Shown: piece by piece, positions 61,898-64,000 of the stretch
Position numbering within the stretch: position 1 is the stretch's first letter
Layout: every line of letters begins with the position of its first letter
Assembly: GCF_000293885.2 (NCBI RefSeq)
Contig: NZ_CP010945.1
Location: forward strand, 4,856,001-4,920,000
Origin: Pseudomonas fluorescens NCIMB 11764
GTDB taxonomy: Bacteria; Pseudomonadota; Gammaproteobacteria; Pseudomonadales; Pseudomonadaceae
Length of the DNA stretch: 64,000 bases
Direction: 5' to 3'
The notes under the pieces: model-generated
Database searches by the model: none
What the model was told of the DNA's origin: nothing
Seen by the model: the letters and a program-made list of their open reading frames with translations, nothing else
Program-made: the position numbers and the translations under genes

Positions 61898-64000
61898 TCA
61901 GCGCTGCTGAAGTTTTAGATCCAGAGGGATGAAACCCACAAGTGCAGGCCCGAAAGGCCTACCGCTATTGTCCACGCCATACCATTTGTTGTTCTGACGA
62001 ATGGCCGTGGTGTTAGTGCCTCGGTGAATGCCTTGCATGAGCGCGTGATCAGCATCCACCCAACCCGACATTTTTTTCCCCGCCGCCCCGGCGGCTCCTC
62101 CGAAAAAGCCCCTGACTTGATTGAGGCCGGTTTGCAGGCGACCGAGGCCGTTTTGAGTGATATCGAATACACGACTGGTCAGCATTTGACCAAAGCGCCG
62201 CATGCCTCTTGCAGTGCCCGAGAGGAGATCAGGCAATCCGCTCAACGGGTTGATGACCGAATGGACTGAACCCGCGCTGATTTTCATTAACTCAAAAGCC
62301 TTCACCTTGACCGGTGAAACAGACTTGACCACGCCCACTGCCGTACTCACGCCACCGACCAATCCGGACAGGCTTGAAACAGCATCGGAAAAACACCCAA
62401 ACACGCCATTGATCAAGCCCATGCGCGTCCCGGTGCTCAAATCGCTCACACAGCCGACGAAGGGAATCAGCTGCAGTGCAAAGCCTTTCAGGTTTTCCCA
62501 GAATTGCTTCTGCTTGTCCCGGGGTGTGAGTCCTTTGGCGCGATCCAGCAGAACCGCCTTTTGCCCCTGCAGAAAATTATCGTTGATCACCGCACTGATG
62601 ATCCTCGCCAGCTTGGGCGAGAAGTAACTATTGGGGACGTATATTGTTTCATCCGCGTAACCCACCAGCGGCGTAGCGGCAAAGCTGTCACCCAATTTCT
62701 CGATGATCAACTTGGGTGATTTGACATGGGTTCGCGGTGCGGCCCCTGTTGTATATGCCAGAAAATCGAAGGGCAACTCAGCGCCTCGCTGAACGACTGC
62801 ATTGACTGGAGAACCTTTACTGACTTTGACTTTTTCGACTGTCATCACGCCATTCAGCGGCAGCACATCGGGCAGGTCCGAACGCTTGATGATTTTCATC
62901 TGCGCCGGGAACACTTCGAAGTAGCTGATTTTTCCACCGTGCTCACAGCGTATCAGCGTGCCATATCCCCCCCGAGCCGCCGCCTGAAGCTCGCGTGTTT
63001 CATCCTCTTTTATCCTCCCGGTTTCTTCTCGCAAGGTGAACAGTTCGATGGTCCCCAGCTCAATACATTGGCGGTCTTGCAAAGGCAGTTCGGCGAACAG
63101 CAGTTGGGTTGGAGCGATAAACGCTTCAGAAAATCCGGCGAAATAGCTGTCCACGGAAGACGTTAAAAGCGTGTCGAGGTCTGGTAGTGCCTGGATTCTG
63201 GTTTCCCACACCCCTTGCGTCATCCCCATCCGGCTGGGCTGCCACCAATTTTCAGGGGTCAAGTCACCGGCCATGTACACCTCGACCAGATCGTGGGTGG
63301 TCCCTTTGGCGGCCTGGAGGTTCCAGCTGGCACCCAATAATTTTGACCAGAGTTTCATCGCCCCTATTTCGTGGTCACTGGCATCCGGAAATACCTTGCG
63401 TAACTCAATGATGGCCATGTCCCTGCGCGTTTGCAGCGGGCGGGAAAAGGTCTGCAATGCCTTGGCAATGTCAGTGCGCTGCCTGGCGAACATTTTGGCG
63501 GCGTATTCATAATCCCCGGGTGAATAGGATGACGTGTGCCTCTGTCGAATAACGCCGTTCATGACACCCCATGCCACTAAGATGTCGACACCGGCGCTCT
63601 GAAACAACAGGCGGCTTTCTTCGGTGGCTGGATCAAGCACTGCAAGCGCCATGAGCTGGTCGGCGGGCATCGCACGGGAACAGCCCTGATTCGTTGCTTC
63701 CACGATGGCAACGCCCAGGCGCAACGTCATCCAGTTGACCGTTCCCATGTGCACGTTGCTACCGCCAGGCACGAGGAACTCCGGGGCAACCTCGGCCAGG
63801 AACAAGTGCGCCACCAGTGGTGCAGTCAGCGCGCTGACACCCTTGTCACTAATCAAATGATTTTCGATATCGGCACGTATCGCACCCAGTTCACGCCCTC
63901 TGTTGCCGGGCTGATAAACATCGTAACCGGCAATGTTTCCGGACTTGCCAGGCGCGTCGGGATCAACGCTCAGTTTTATCGCCGTGCACAGGAGCTGCTG
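61898..64000 (-). CDS. Large protein of unknown function, C-terminal 700 residues, partial at window edge
   Basis: The frame is open from the window edge (first visible residues QQLLCTAIKLSVDPDAPGKS) to the stop at 61898, so the true start lies beyond 64000; a TTG at 63856 is only an internal codon. No enzyme family is recognised. The visible part holds a mostly helical soluble region, a beta-rich stretch (GTLIRCEHGGKISYFEVFPA), and then a long hydrophobic, Gly/Ser-rich region (about residues 515-570 of the visible part, ALQLIPFVGCVSDLSTG onward) that could insert into membranes. It ends in a small domain (NNKWYGVDNSGRPFGPA). The pattern recalls very large Pseudomonas toxin-like proteins, but this is a guess. 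Confidence 0.7.
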   Translation of the reverse strand, partial: QQLLCTAIKLSVDPDAPGKSGNIAGYDVYQPGNRGRELGAIRADIENHLISDKGVSALTAPLVAHLFLAEVAPEFLVPGGSNVHMGTVNWMTLRLGVAIVEATNQGCSRAMPADQLMALAVLDPATEESRLLFQSAGVDILVAWGVMNGVIRQRHTSSYSPGDYEYAAKMFARQRTDIAKALQTFSRPLQTRRDMAIIELRKVFPDASDHEIGAMKLWSKLLGASWNLQAAKGTTHDLVEVYMAGDLTPENWWQPSRMGMTQGVWETRIQALPDLDTLLTSSVDSYFAGFSEAFIAPTQLLFAELPLQDRQCIELGTIELFTLREETGRIKEDETRELQAAARGGYGTLIRCEHGGKISYFEVFPAQMKIIKRSDLPDVLPLNGVMTVEKVKVSKGSPVNAVVQRGAELPFDFLAYTTGAAPRTHVKSPKLIIEKLGDSFAATPLVGYADETIYVPNSYFSPKLARIISAVINDNFLQGQKAVLLDRAKGLTPRDKQKQFWENLKGFALQLIPFVGCVSDLSTGTRMGLINGVFGCFSDAVSSLSGLVGGVSTAVGVVKSVSPVKVKAFELMKISAGSVHSVINPLSGLPDLLSGTARGMRRFGQMLTSRVFDITQNGLGRLQTGLNQVRGFFGGAAGAAGKKMSGWVDADHALMQGIHRGTNTTAIRQNNKWYGVDNSGRPFGPALVGFIPLDLKLQQR

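Noticed and set aside
63541..63856. TTG at 63856 as the true start of the last gene
   Set aside because: The frame continues without a stop to the window edge, so the gene is simply truncated by the window.

Overview
The window looks like a chromosomal segment of a Pseudomonas of the fluorescens group. The evidence is high GC with C/G-ending codons, REP/REPIN elements of the TGTGGGAGC type, and a gene complement typical of these bacteria (arn lipid A operon, polyamine catabolism, orphan vgrG cluster, branched-chain acyl-CoA operon). No rRNA, tRNA, CRISPR array or complete insertion sequence was seen.

Layout. 0.4-4.1 kb: tripartite efflux operon (outer-membrane factor, HlyD-type adaptor, DUF2955 membrane protein), converging on a small glycine-zipper gene. 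4.6-9.6 kb: AraC-type regulator divergent from a glutamine-synthetase-like gamma-glutamyl-amine ligase, a polyamine-binding protein and a FAD oxidase. 9.8-13.3 kb: pqiA-pqiA-pqiB-pqiC envelope lipid-transport operon. 13.4-17.1 kb: ferric-iron ABC importer, convergent with a tyrosine recombinase. 18.4-27.2 kb: complete arnBCADTEF-ugd operon for aminoarabinose modification of lipid A. 27.5-36.6 kb: orphan type VI secretion island with vgrG, DUF4123 adaptor, VasX-like pore-forming effector and putative immunity gene, followed by a tandem copy of only the effector tail plus a second immunity gene. 36.6-45.8 kb: GNAT acetyltransferase, LysR regulator, and a putative catabolic cluster of an argininosuccinate-lyase-like enzyme, an amino-acid ABC importer, two NodB-fold deacetylases and an MmgE/PrpD protein. 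45.9-47.9 kb: MFS transporter and HPP membrane protein, separated by a clear intrinsic terminator. 48.1-57.4 kb: valine and isoleucine-type acyl-CoA catabolism (3-hydroxyisobutyryl-CoA hydrolase, two acyl-CoA dehydrogenases, enoyl-CoA hydratase, thiolase, SDR dehydrogenase, acyl-CoA synthetase) with an AraC regulator. 57.6-61.8 kb: efeU-efeO-efeB plus a second M75 protein, behind a candidate Fur box. 61.9-64.0 kb: 3' part of a very large gene of unknown function that runs off the window.

The least ordinary parts are the effector-tail/immunity tandem duplication in the T6SS island (33.6-36.6 kb, constant 1506-bp offset) and the argininosuccinate-lyase/deacetylase catabolic cluster (38.4-45.8 kb), where the second deacetylase paralogue appears to have lost a metal-binding histidine. 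Function calls rest on motif reading and family knowledge; no database search was run.
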